From Euonymus europaeus (Eukaryota; Streptophyta; Magnoliopsida; Celastrales; Celastraceae): a DNA stretch of 64,000 nt. The notes beneath the pieces are model-generated. The model was given only the letters and a program-made list of their open reading frames with translations. It did no database searches and was not told the DNA's origin. This document shows positions 25,748-39,000 of this stretch, in pieces. Position 1 is the stretch's first letter. The number at the start of each line of letters is the position of its first letter. The translations under genes and the position numbers were made by a program. Where the stretch lies: contig OY756958.1 of NCBI GenBank assembly GCA_963580455.1, forward strand, positions 10,366,501 to 10,430,500, written 5' to 3'.

Positions 25748-28700
25748 CCAAAACACCAACTATCAATGACAAATCGACAAAACCGTTAAAAGATACTCCA
25801 TAGAGTGAGTTGAGTAACTTGGGACCATAAAAGTTGCTCGGTGTACACTTCTTATTGTTATTATATGTCAAATTTTACGAGTATAAGCTTCCTAGATTAT
25901 TTCGATGCCAAAACCTTAACTTTCTATGATCAATGGACAAAAACTTTTAAAGCTACTCAATAGAGAGAGTTGAGCAACTTCAGAACATAAAAGTTGCTCG
26001 GTGTACACTTTTTATTGTTATTCGATATGAAATTTTACGAGTATAAGCTTCCTAGATTATTTCGATGCCAAAAACCCAACATTTTATGACAAAAAGAAAA
26101 AATCGTTTAAAGCTCCTCCATAGAGTGAGTTGAGCAACTTCGGAATATCAAAGTTGCTCGATGTACACATTTTGATGTTCTTTTATGTCAAATTTTACGA
26201 GTATATGCTTCCTAGATTATTTCGATGCCAAAACCCTAACTTTCTGTGACAAATGGACAAAAACTTTTAAAGCTCCTCAATAGAGAGAGTTGAGCAACTT
26301 CAGAACATAAAAGTTGCTCGGTGTACACTTTTTATTGTTATTCTATATCAAATTTTACGAGTATAAGCTTCCTAGATTATTTCGATGCCAAAAACCCAAC
26401 TTTCTATGACAAAAAGAAAAAACCGTTTAAAGCTCCTCCATGGAGTGAGTTGAGCAACTTCGGAATATCAAAGTTGCTCGGTCTACACTTTTTGTTGTTC
26501 TTTTATATCAAATTTTACGAGTATAAGCTTCCCAGATTATTTTGATGCCAAAATCTGAACTTTCTATGACAAATGGACAGAAACATTGAAATCTCCTCCA
26601 TAGAGAGAGTTGTGCAACTTCGGACTTTCAAAATTGCTCGATGTACACTTTTTATTGTTATTCTATGACAATTTTTACGAGTATAAGCTTCCTAGATTAT
26701 TTCGATGCCAAAACCCCAACTTTCTATGACAAAAGGATAAAACCGTTTAAAGCTCCTCCATAGAGTGAGTTGAGCAACTTCGGACTATCAAAGTTGCTCG
26801 GTGTACACTTTTTGTTGTTCTTCTATTGTCAAATTTTACGAGTATAAGCTTCCTAGATTAGTTCGATGCCAAAACACCAACTATCAATGACAAATCGACA
26901 AAACCGTTAAAAGCTACTCCATAGAGAGAGTTGAGTAACTTGGGACCATAAAAGTTGCTCGGTGTACACTTCTTATTGTTATTATATGTCAAATTTTACG
27001 AGTATAAGCTTCCTAGATTATTTCGATGCCAAAACCTTAACTTTCTATGATAAATGGACAAAAACTTTTAAAGCTACTCAATAGAGAGAGTTGAGCAACT
27101 TCAGAACATAAAAGTTGCTCGGTGTACACTTTTTATTGTTATTCGATATGAAATTTTACGAGTATAAGCTTCCTAGATTATTTCGATGCCAAAAACCCAA
27201 CATTTTATGACAAAAAGAAAAAATCGTTTAAAGCTCCTCCATAGAGTGAGTTGAGCAACTTCGGAATATCAAAGTTGCTCGATGTACACATTTTGATGTT
27301 CTTTTATGTCAAATTTTACGAGTATATGCTTCCTAGATTATTTCGATGCCAAAACCCCAACTTTCTGTGACAAATGGACAAAAACTTTTAAAGCTCCTCA
27401 ATAGAGAGAGTTGAGCAACTTCAGAACATAAAAGTTGCTCGGTGTACACTCTTTATTGTTATTCTATATCAAATTTTACGAGTATAAGCTTCCTAGATTA
27501 TTTCGATGCCAAAAACCCAACTTTCTATGACAAAAAGAAAAAACCGTTTAAAGCTCCTCCATAGAGTGAGTTGAGAAACTTCGGAATATCAAAGTTGCTC
27601 GATCTACACTTTTTGTTGTTCTTTTATATCAAATTTTACGAGTATAAGCTTCCCAGATTATTTTGATGCCAAAATCTGAACTTTCTATGACAAATGGACA
27701 GAAACATTGAAATCTCCTCCATAGAGAGAGTTGTGCAACTTCGGACTTTCAAAATTGCTCGATGTACACTTTTTATTGTTATTCTATGACAATTTTTACG
27801 AGTATAAGCTTCCTAGATTATTTCGATGCCAAAACCCCAACTTTCTATGACAAAAGGATAAAATCGTTTAAAGCTCCTCCATAGAGTGAGTTGAGCAACT
27901 TCGGACTATCAAAGTTGCTCGGTGTACACTTTTTGTTGTTCTTCTATTGTCAAATTTTACAAGTATAAGCTTCCTAGATTAGTTCGATGCCAAAACACCA
28001 ACTATCAATGACAAATCGACAAAACCGTTAAAAGCTACTCCATAGAGAGAGTTGAGTAACTTGGGACCATAAAAGTTGCTCGGTGTACACTTCTTATTGT
28101 TATTATATGTCAAATTTTACGAGTATAAGCTTCCTAGATTATTTCGATGCCAAAACCTTAACTTTCTATGATAAATGGACAAAAACTTTTAAAGCTACTC
28201 AATAGAGAGAGTTGAGCAACTTCAGAACATAAAAGTTGCTCGGTGTACACTTTTTATTGTTATTCGATATGAATTTTTACGAGTATAAGCTTCCTAGATT
28301 ATTTCGATGCCAAAAACCCAACATTTTATGACAAAAAGAAAAAATCGTTTAAAGCTCCTCCATAGAGTGAGTTGAGCAACTTCGGAATATCAAAGTTGCT
28401 CGATGTACACATTTTGATGTTCTTTTATGTCAAATTTTACGAGTATATGCTTTCTAGATTATTTCGATGCCAAAACCCCAAGTTTCTGTGACAAATGGAC
28501 AAAAACTTTTAAAGCTCCTCAATAGAGAGAGTTGAGCAACTTCAGAACATAAAAGTTGCTCGGTGTACACTTTTTATTGTTATTCTATATCAAATTTTAC
28601 GAGTATAAGCTTCCTAGATTATTTCGATGCCAAAAACCCAACTTTCTATGACAAAAAGAAAAAACCGTTTAAAGCTCCTCCATAGAGTGAGTTGAGCAAC

Positions 28701-30061
28701 TTCGGAATATCAAAGTTGCTCGGTCTACACTTTTTGTTGTTCTTTTATATCAAATTTTACGAGTATAAGCTTCCCAGATTATTTTGATGCCAAAATCTGA
28801 ACTTTCTATGACAAATGGACAGAAACATTGAAATCTCCTCCATAGAGAGAGTTGTGCAACTTCGGACTTTCAAAATTGCTCGATGTACACTTTTTATTGT
28901 TATTCTATGACAATTTTTACGAGTATAAGCTTCCTAGATTATTTCGATGCCAAAACCCCAACTTTCTATGACAAAAGGATAAAACCGTTTAAAGCTCCTC
29001 CATAGAGTGAGTTGAGCAACTTCGGACTATCAAAGTTGCTCGGTGTACACTTTTTGTTGTTCTTCTATTGTCAAATTTTACGAGTATAAGCTTCCAAGAT
29101 TAGTTTGATGCCAAAACACCAACTATCAATGACAAATCGACAAAACCGTTAAAAGCTACTCCATAGAGAGAGTTGAGTAACTTGGGACCATAAAAGTTGC
29201 TCGGTGTACACTTCTTATTGTTATTCTATGTCAAATTTTACGAGTATAAGCTTCCTAGATTATTTCGATGCCAAAACCTTAACTTTCTATGATAAATGGA
29301 CAAAAACTTTTAAAGCTACTCAATAGAGAGAGTTGAGCAACTTCAGAACATAAAAGTTGCTCGGTGTACACTTTTTATTGTTATTCTATATCAAATTTTA
29401 CGAGTATAAGCTTCCTAGATTATTTCGATGACAAAAACCCAACTTTCTATGACAAAAAGAAAAAATCGTTTAAAGCTCCTCCATAGAGTGAGTTGAGCAA
29501 CTTCGGAATATCAAAGTTGCTCGATGTACACATTTTGATGTTCTTTTATGTCAAATTTTACGAGTATATGCTTCCTAGATTATTTCGATGCCAAAACCCC
29601 AACTTTCTGTGACAAATGGACAAAAACTTTTAAAGCTCCTCAATAGAGAGAGTTGAGCAATTTCAGAACATAAAAGTTGCTCGGTGTACACTTTTTATTG
29701 TTATTCTATATCAAATTTTACGAGTATAAGCTTCCTAGATTATTTCGATGCCAAAAACCCAACTTTCTACGACAAAAAGAAAAAACCGTTTAAAGCTCCT
29801 CCATAGAGTGAGTTGAGCAACTTCGGAATATCAAAGTTGCTCGGTGTACACTTTTTGTTGTTCTTTTATGTCAAATTTTACGAGTATAAGCTTCCCAGAT
29901 TATTTTGATGCCAAAATCTGAACTTTCTATGACAAATGGACAAAAACATTGAAAGCTCCTCCATAGAGAGAGTTGTGCAACTTCGGACTTTCAAAATTGC
30001 TCGATGTACACTTTTTATTGTTATTCTACGACAATTTTTACGAGTATAAGCTTCCTAGATT
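25748..30061 (+). repeat. 7-monomer higher-order repeat, period 1,121 bp (second zone)
   Basis: The class A marker CCAAAACACC falls at 25,748, 26,869, 27,990 and 29,111, exactly 1,121 bp apart. The rare class C variant AACATTTTATGAC recurs near 26,079, 27,200 and 28,321, and the class F variant CCAAAATCTGAAC is in all four units. Order is A-B-C-D-E-F-G in the first three units. The fourth runs A-F and then passes into an E/F chimeric monomer (class H) at ~30,068. Copies are very similar, which indicates recent amplification. Confidence 0.9.
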
Positions 30062-30780
30062 ATTGCGATGGCAAAAATCCAACTTTCTATGACAAAAAGA
30101 AAAAAACGTTTAAAGCTCCTCCATAGAGAGAGTTGTGCAACTTCGGACTTTCAAAATTGCTCGATATACACTTTTTATTGTTATTCTATGAAAATTTTTA
30201 CGAGTATAAGCTTCCTAGATTATTTCGATGCCAAAACCGCAACTTTCTATGACAAAAGGATACAACCGTTTACAGCTCCTCCATAGAGTGAGTTGAGCAA
30301 CTTCGGACTATCAAAGTTGCTCGGTGTACAGTTTTTGTTGTTCTTCTATTGTCAAATTTTACGAGTATAAGCTTCCTAGATTATTTCGATGCCAAAACAC
30401 CAACTATCAATGACAAATCGACAAAACCGTTAAAAGCTACTCCATAGAGAGAGTTGAGCAACTTGGGACCATAAAAGTTGCTCGGTGTACACTTCTTATT
30501 GTTATTCTATGTCAAATTTTACGAGTATAAGCTTCGTAGATTATTTCGATGCCAAAACCCCAACTTTCTATGATAAATGGACAAAAACTTTTAAAGCTAC
30601 TCAATAGAGAGAGTTGAGCAACTTCAGAACATAAAAGTTCTCGGTGTACACTTTTTATTGTTATTCTATATGAAATTTTAAGAGTATAAGCTTCCTAGAT
30701 TATTTCGATGCCAAAAACCCAACTTTCTATGACAAAAAGAAAAAACCGTTTAAAGCTCCTCCATAGAGTGAGTTGAGCAA
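30061..30780 (+). repeat. H-G-A-B-C' segment linking the 7-mer and 14/19-mer zones
   Basis: Five monomers. The first (class H, marker GCGATGGCAAAAATCC at 30,065) begins like E and ends like F, so it is probably an unequal-exchange product. It is followed by G, A, B and a C-type monomer. This 5-monomer (~800-bp) module is what distinguishes the 19-mer from the 14-mer downstream. The B monomer has a 1-bp deletion (AAAAGTTCTCGG near 30,634) that recurs in later copies at ~35,918, ~38,958 and ~41,998. Confidence 0.8.
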
Positions 30781-33021
30781 CTTCGGAATATCAAAGTTGC
30801 TCGATGTACACTTTTTGATGTTCTTTTATGTCAAATTTTACGAGTATATGCTTCCTAGATTATTTCGATGCCAAAACCCCAACTTTCTATGACAAATGGA
30901 CAAAAACTTTTAAAGCTCCTCAATAGAGAGAGTTGAGCAACTTCAGAACATAAAAGTTGCTCGGTGTACACTTTTTATTGTTCTTCTATATCAAATTTTA
31001 CGAATATAAGCTTCCTAGATTATTTCGATGCCAAAACACCAACTATCAATGACAAATCGACAAAACCGTTAAAAGATACTCCATATAGAGAGTTGAGTAA
31101 CTTGGGACCATAAAAGTTGCTCGGTGTACACTTCTTATTGTTATTATATGTCAAATTTTACGAGTATAAGCTTCCTAGATTATTTCGATGCCAAAACCTT
31201 AACTTTCTATGATAAATGGACAAAAACTTTTAAAGCTACTCAATAGAGAGAGTTGAGCAACTTCAGAACATAAAAGTTGCTCGGTGTACACTTTTTATTG
31301 TTATTCGATATGAAATTTTACGAGTATAAGCTTCCTAGAATATTTCGATGCCAAAAACCCAACATTCTATGACAAAAAGAAAAAATCGTTTAAAGCTCCT
31401 CCATAGAGTGAGTTGAGCAACTTCGGAATATCAAAGTTGCTCGATGTACACATTTTGATGTTCTTTTATGTCAAATTTTACGAGTATATGCTTTCTAGAT
31501 TATTTCGATGCCAAAACCCCAAGTTTCTGTGACAAATGGACAAAAACTTTTAAAGCTCCTCAATAGAGAGAGTTGAGCAACTTCAGAACATAAAAGTTGC
31601 TCGGTGTACACTTTTTATTGTTATTCTATATCAAATTTTACGAGTATAAGCTTCCTAGATTATTTCGATGCCAAAAACCCAACTTTCTATGACAAAAAGA
31701 AAAAACCGTTTAAAGCTCCTCCATAGAGTGAGTTGAGCAACTTCGGAATATCAAAGTTGCTCGGTCTACACTTTTTGTTGTTCTTTTATATCAAATTTTA
31801 CGAGTATAAGCTTCCCAGATTATTTTGATGCCAAAATCTGAACTTTCTATGACAAATGGACAGAAACATTGAAATCTCCTCCATAGAGAGAGTTGTGCAA
31901 CTTCGGACTTTCAAAATTGCTCGATGTACACTTTTTATTGTTATTCTATGACAATTTTTACGAGTATAAGCTTCCTAGATTATTTCGATGCCAAAACCCC
32001 AACTTTCTATGACAAAAGGATAAAACCGTTTAAAGCTCCTCCATAGAGTGAGTTGAGCAACTTCGGACTATCAAAGTTGCTCGGTGTACACTTTTTGTTG
32101 TTCTTCTATTGTCAAATTTTACGAGTATAAGCTTCCAAGATTAGTTTGATGCCAAAACACCAACTATCAATGACAAATCGACAAAACCGTTAAAAGCTAC
32201 TCCATAGAGAGAGTTGAGTAACTTGGGACCATAAAAGTTGCTCGGTGTACACTTCTTATTGTTATTCTATGTCAAATTTTACGAGTATAAGCTTCCTAGA
32301 TTATTTCGATGCCAAAACCTTAACTTTCTATGATAAATGGACAAAAACTTTTAAAGCTACTCAATAGAGAGAGTTGAGCAACTTCAGAACATAAAAGTTG
32401 CTCGGTGTACACTTTTTATTGTTATTCTATATCAAATTTTACGAGTATAAGCTTCCTAGATTATTTCGATGACAAAAACCCAACTTTCTATGACAAAAAG
32501 AAAAAATCGTTTAAAGCTCCTCCATAGAGTGAGTTGAGCAACTTCGGAATATCAAAGTTGCTCGATGTACACATTTTGATGTTCTTTTATGTCAAATTTT
32601 ACGAGTATATGCTTCCTAGATTATTTCGATGCCAAAACCCCAACTTTCTGTGACAAATGGACAAAAACTTTTAAAGCTCCTCAATAGAGAGAGTTGAGCA
32701 ATTTCAGAACATAAAAGTTGCTCGGTGTACACTTTTTATTGTTATTCTATATCAAATTTTACGAGTATAAGCTTCCTAGATTATTTCGATGCCAAAAACC
32801 CAACTTTCTACGACAAAAAGAAAAAACCGTTTAAAGCTCCTCCATAGAGTGAGTTGAGCAACTTCGGAATATCAAAGTTGCTCGGTGTACACTTTTTGTT
32901 GTTCTTTTATGTCAAATTTTACGAGTATAAGCTTCCTAGATTATTTCGATGCCAAAAACCCAACTTTCTATGACAAAAAGAAAAAACCGTTTAAAGCTCC
33001 TCCATAGAGTGAGTTGAGCAA
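30781..33021 (+). repeat. 14-monomer unit, 2,241 bp
   Basis: Aligns with the following unit at an offset of exactly 2,241 bp (CTTCGGAATA at 30,781 and 33,022; CCATATAGAG at 31,082 and 33,322). It matches the 19-mer that follows, except that it lacks the five-monomer F-H-G-A-B segment. Near 32,880-32,960 an E monomer is joined directly to a C-type monomer. Confidence 0.87.
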
Positions 33022-36000
33022 CTTCGGAATATCAAAGTTGCTCGATGTACACTTTTTGATGTTCTTTTATGTCAAATTTTACGAGTATATGCTTCCTAGA
33101 TTATTTCGATGCCAAAACCCCAACTTTCTATGACAAATGGACAAAAACTTTTAAAGCTCCTCAATAGAGAGAGTTGAGCAACTTCAGAACATAAAAGTTG
33201 CTCGGTGTACACTTTTTATTGTTCTTCTATATCAAATTTTACGAATATAAGCTTCCTAGATTATTTCGATGCCAAAACACCAACTATCAATGACAAATCG
33301 ACAAAACCGTTAAAAGATACTCCATATAGAGAGTTGAGTAACTTGGGACCATAAAAGTTGCTCGGTGTACACTTCTTATTGTTATTATATGTCAAATTTT
33401 ACGAGTATAAGCTTCCTAGATTATTTCGATGCCAAAACCTTAACTTTCTATGATAAATGGACAAAAACTTTTAAAGCTACTCAATAGAGAGAGTTGAGCA
33501 ACTTCAGAACATAAAAGTTGCTCGGTGTACACTTTTTATTGTTATTCGATATGAAATTTTACGAGTATAAGCTTCCTAGAATATTTCGATGCCAAAAACC
33601 CAACATTCTATGACAAAAAGAAAAAATCGTTTAAAGCTCCTCCATAGAGTGAGTTGAGCAACTTCGGAATATCAAAGTTGCTCGATGTACACATTTTGAT
33701 GTTCTTTTATGTCAAATTTTACGAGTATATGCTTTCTAGATTATTTCGATGCCAAAACCCCAAGTTTCTGTGACAAATGGACAAAAACTTTTAAAGCTCC
33801 TCAATAGAGAGAGTTGAGCAACTTCAGAACATAAAAGTTGCTCGGTGTACACTTTTTATTGTTATTCTATATCAAATTTTACGAGTATAAGCTTCCTAGA
33901 TTATTTCGATGCCAAAAACCCAACTTTCTATGACAAAAAGAAAAAACCGTTTAAAGCTCCTCCATAGAGTGAGTTGAGCAACTTCGGAATATCAAAGTTG
34001 CTCGGTCTACACTTTTTGTTGTTCTTTTATATCAAATTTTACGAGTATAAGCTTCCCAGATTATTTTGATGCCAAAATCTGAACTTTCTATGACAAATGG
34101 ACAGAAACATTGAAATCTCCTCCATAGAGAGAGTTGTGCAACTTCGGACTTTCAAAATTGCTCGATGTACACTTTTTATTGTTATTCTATGACAATTTTT
34201 ACGAGTATAAGCTTCCTAGATTATTTCGATGCCAAAACCCCAACTTTCTATGACAAAAGGATAAAACCGTTTAAAGCTCCTCCATAGAGTGAGTTGAGCA
34301 ACTTCGGACTATCAAAGTTGCTCGGTGTACACTTTTTGTTGTTCTTCTATTGTCAAATTTTACGAGTATAAGCTTCCAAGATTAGTTTGATGCCAAAACA
34401 CCAACTATCAATGACAAATCGACAAAACCGTTAAAAGCTACTCCATAGAGAGAGTTGAGTAACTTGGGACCATAAAAGTTGCTCGGTGTACACTTCTTAT
34501 TGTTATTCTATGTCAAATTTTACGAGTATAAGCTTCCTAGATTATTTCGATGCCAAAACCTTAACTTTCTATGATAAATGGACAAAAACTTTTAAAGCTA
34601 CTCAATAGAGAGAGTTGAGCAACTTCAGAACATAAAAGTTGCTCGGTGTACACTTTTTATTGTTATTCTATATCAAATTTTACGAGTATAAGCTTCCTAG
34701 ATTATTTCGATGACAAAAACCCAACTTTCTATGACAAAAAGAAAAAATCGTTTAAAGCTCCTCCATAGAGTGAGTTGAGCAACTTCGGAATATCAAAGTT
34801 GCTCGATGTACACATTTTGATGTTCTTTTATGTCAAATTTTACGAGTATATGCTTCCTAGATTATTTCGATGCCAAAACCCCAACTTTCTGTGACAAATG
34901 GACAAAAACTTTTAAAGCTCCTCAATAGAGAGAGTTGAGCAATTTCAGAACATAAAAGTTGCTCGGTGTACACTTTTTATTGTTATTCTATATCAAATTT
35001 TACGAGTATAAGCTTCCTAGATTATTTCGATGCCAAAAACCCAACTTTCTACGACAAAAAGAAAAAACCGTTTAAAGCTCCTCCATAGAGTGAGTTGAGC
35101 AACTTCGGAATATCAAAGTTGCTCGGTGTACACTTTTTGTTGTTCTTTTATGTCAAATTTTACGAGTATAAGCTTCCCAGATTATTTTGATGCCAAAATC
35201 TGAACTTTCTATGACAAATGGACAAAAACATTGAAAGCTCCTCCATAGAGAGAGTTGTGCAACTTCGGACTTTCAAAATTGCTCGATGTACACTTTTTAT
35301 TGTTATTCTACGACAATTTTTACGAGTATAAGCTTCCTAGATTATTGCGATGGCAAAAATCCAACTTTCTATGACAAAAAGAAAAAAACGTTTAAAGCTC
35401 CTCCATAGAGAGAGTTGTGCAACTTCGGACTTTCAAAATTGCTCGATATACACTTTTTATTGTTATTCTATGAAAATTTTTACGAGTATAAGCTTCCTAG
35501 ATTATTTCGATGCCAAAACCGCAACTTTCTATGACAAAAGGATAAAACCGTTTACAGCTCCTCCATAGAGTGAGTTGAGCAACTTCGGACTATCAAAGTT
35601 GCTCGGTGTACAGTTTTTGTTGTTCTTCTATTGTCAAATTTTACGAGTATAAGCTTCCTAGATTATTTCGATGCCAAAACACCAACTATCAATGACAAAT
35701 CGACAAAACCGTTAAAAGCTACTCCATAGAGAGAGTTGAGCAACTTGGGACCATAAAAGTTGCTCGGTGTACACTTCTTATTGTTATTCTATGTCAAATT
35801 TTACGAGTATAAGCTTCGTAGATTATTTCGATGCCAAAACCCCAACTTTCTATGATAAATGGACAAAAACTTTTAAAGCTACTCAATAGAGAGAGTTGAG
35901 CAACTTCAGAACATAAAAGTTCTCGGTGTACACTTTTTATTGTTATTCTATATGAAATTTTAAGAGTATAAGCTTCCTAGATTATTTCGATGCCAAAAAC

Positions 36001-39000
36001 CCAACTTTCTATGACAAAAAGAAAAAACCGTTTAAAGCTCCTCCATAGAGTGAGTTGAGCAACTTCGGAATATCAAAGTTGCTCGATGTACACTTTTTGA
36101 TGTTCTTTTATGTCAAATTTTACGAGTATATGCTTCCTAGATTATTTCGATGCCAAAACCCCAACTTTCTATGACAAATGGACAAAAACTTTTAAAGCTC
36201 CTCAATAGAGAGAGTTGAGCAACTTCAGAACATAAAAGTTGCTCGGTGTACACTTTTTATTGTTCTTCTATATCAAATTTTACGAATATAAGCTTCCTAG
36301 ATTATTTCGATGCCAAAACACCAACTATCAATGACAAATCGACAAAACCGTTAAAAGATACTCCATATAGAGAGTTGAGTAACTTGGGACCATAAAAGTT
36401 GCTCGGTGTACACTTCTTATTGTTATTATATGTCAAATTTTACGAGTATAAGCTTCCTAGATTATTTCGATGCCAAAACCTTAACTTTCTATGATAAATG
36501 GACAAAAACTTTTAAAGCTACTCAATAGAGAGAGTTGAGCAACTTCAGAACATAAAAGTTGCTCGGTGTACACTTTTTATTGTTATTCGATATGAAATTT
36601 TACGAGTATAAGCTTCCTAGAATATTTCGATGCCAAAAACCCAACATTCTATGACAAAAAGAAAAAATCGTTTAAAGCTCCTCCATAGAGTGAGTTGAGC
36701 AACTTCGGAATATCAAAGTTGCTCGATGTACACATTTTGATGTTCTTTTATGTCAAATTTTACGAGTATATGCTTTCTAGATTATTTCGATGCCGAAACC
36801 CCAAGTTTCTGTGACAAATGGACAAAAACTTTTAAAGCTCCTCAATAGAGAGAGTTGAGCAACTTCAGAACATAAAAGTTGCTCGGTGTACACTTTTTAT
36901 TGTTATTCTATATCAAATTTTACGAGTATAAGCTTCCTAGATTATTTCGATGCCAAAAACCCAACTTTCTATGACAAAAAGAAAAAACCGTTTAAAGCTC
37001 CTCCATAGAATGAGTTGAGCAACTTCGGAATATCAAAGTTGCTCGGTCTACACTTTTTGTTGTTCTTTTATATCAAATTTTACGAGTATAAGCTTCCCAG
37101 ATTATTTTGATGCCAAAATCTGAACTTTCTATGACAAATGGACAGAAACATTGAAATCTCCTCCATAGAGAGAGTTGAGCAACTTCGGACTTTCAAAATT
37201 GCTCGATGTACACTTTTTATTGTTATTCTATGACAATTTTTACGAGTATAAGCTTCCTAGATTATTTCGATGCCAAAACCCCAACTTTCTATGACAAAAG
37301 GATAAAACCGTTTAAAGCTCCTCCATAGAGTGAGTTGAGCAACTTCGGACTATCAAAGTTGCTCGGTGTACACTTTTTGTTGTTCTTCTATTGTCAAATT
37401 TTACGAGTATAAGCTTCCAAGATTAGTTCGATGCCAAAACACCAACTATCAATGACAAATCGACAAAACCGTTAAAAGCTACTCCATAGAGAGAGTTGAG
37501 TAACTTGGGACCATAAAAGTTGCTCGGTGTACACTTCTTATTGTTATTCTATGTCAAATTTTACGAGTATAAGCTTCCTAGATTATTTCGATGCCAAAAC
37601 CTTAACTTTCTATGATAAATGGACAAAAACTTTTAAAGCTACTCAATAGAGAGAGTTGAGCAACTTCAGAACATAAAAGTTGCTCGGTGTACACTTTTTA
37701 TTGTTATTCTATATCAAATTTTACGAGTATAAGCTTCCTAGATTATTTCGATGACAAAAACCCAACTTTCTATGACAAAAAGAAAAAATCGTTTAAAGCT
37801 CCTCCATAGAGTGAGTTGAGCAACTTCGGAATATCAAAGTTGCTCGATGTACACATTTTGATGTTCTTTTATGTCAAATTTTACGAGTATATGCTTCCTA
37901 GATTATTTCGATGCCAAAACCCCAACTTTCTGTGACAAATGGACAAAAACTTTTAAAGCTCCTCAATAGAGAGAGTTGAGCAATTTCAGAACATAAAAGT
38001 TGCTCGATGTACACTTTTTATTGTTATTCTATATCAAATTTTACGAGTATAAGCTTCCTAGATTATTTCGATGCCAAAAACCCAACTTTCTATGACAAAA
38101 AGAAAAAACCGTTTAAAGCTCCTCCATAGAGTGAGTTGAGCAACTTCGGAATATCAAAGTTGCTCGGTGTACACTTTTTGTTGTTCTTTTATGTCAAATT
38201 TTACGAGTATAAGCTTCCCAGATTATTTTGATGCCAAAATCTGAACTTTCTATGACAAATGGACAAAAACATTGAAAGCTCCTCCATAGAGAGAGTTGTG
38301 CAACTTCGGACTTTCAAAATTGCTCGATGTACACTTTTTATTGTTATTCTATGACAATTTTTACGAGTATAAGCTTCCTAGATTATTGCGATGGCAAAAA
38401 TCCAACTTTCTATGACAAAAAGAAAAAAACGTTTAAAGCTCCTCTATAGAGAGAGTTGTGCAACTTCGGACTTTCAAAATTGCTCGATATACACTTTTTA
38501 TTGTTATTCTATGAAAATTTTTACGAGTATAAGCTTCCTAGATTATTTCGATGCCAAAACCGCAACTTTCTATGACAAAAGGATAAAACCGTTTACAGCT
38601 CCTCCATAGAGTGAGTTGAGCAACTTCGGACTATCAAAGTTGCTCGGTGTACAGTTTTTGTTGTTCTTCTATTGTCAAATTTTACGAGTATAAGCTTCCT
38701 AGATTATTTCGATGCCAAAACACCAACTATCAATGACAAATCGACAAAACCGTTAAAAGCTACTCCATAGAGAGAGTTGAGCAACTTGGGACCATAAAAG
38801 TTGCTCGGTGTACACTTCTTATTGTTATTCTATGTCAAATTTTACGAGTATAAGCTTCGTAGATTTTTTCGATGCCAAAACCCCAACTTTCTATGATAAA
38901 TGGACAAAAACTTTTAAAGCTACTCAATAGAGAGAGTTGAGCAACTTCAGAACATAAAAGTTCTCGGTGTACACTTTTTATTGTTATTCTATATGAAATT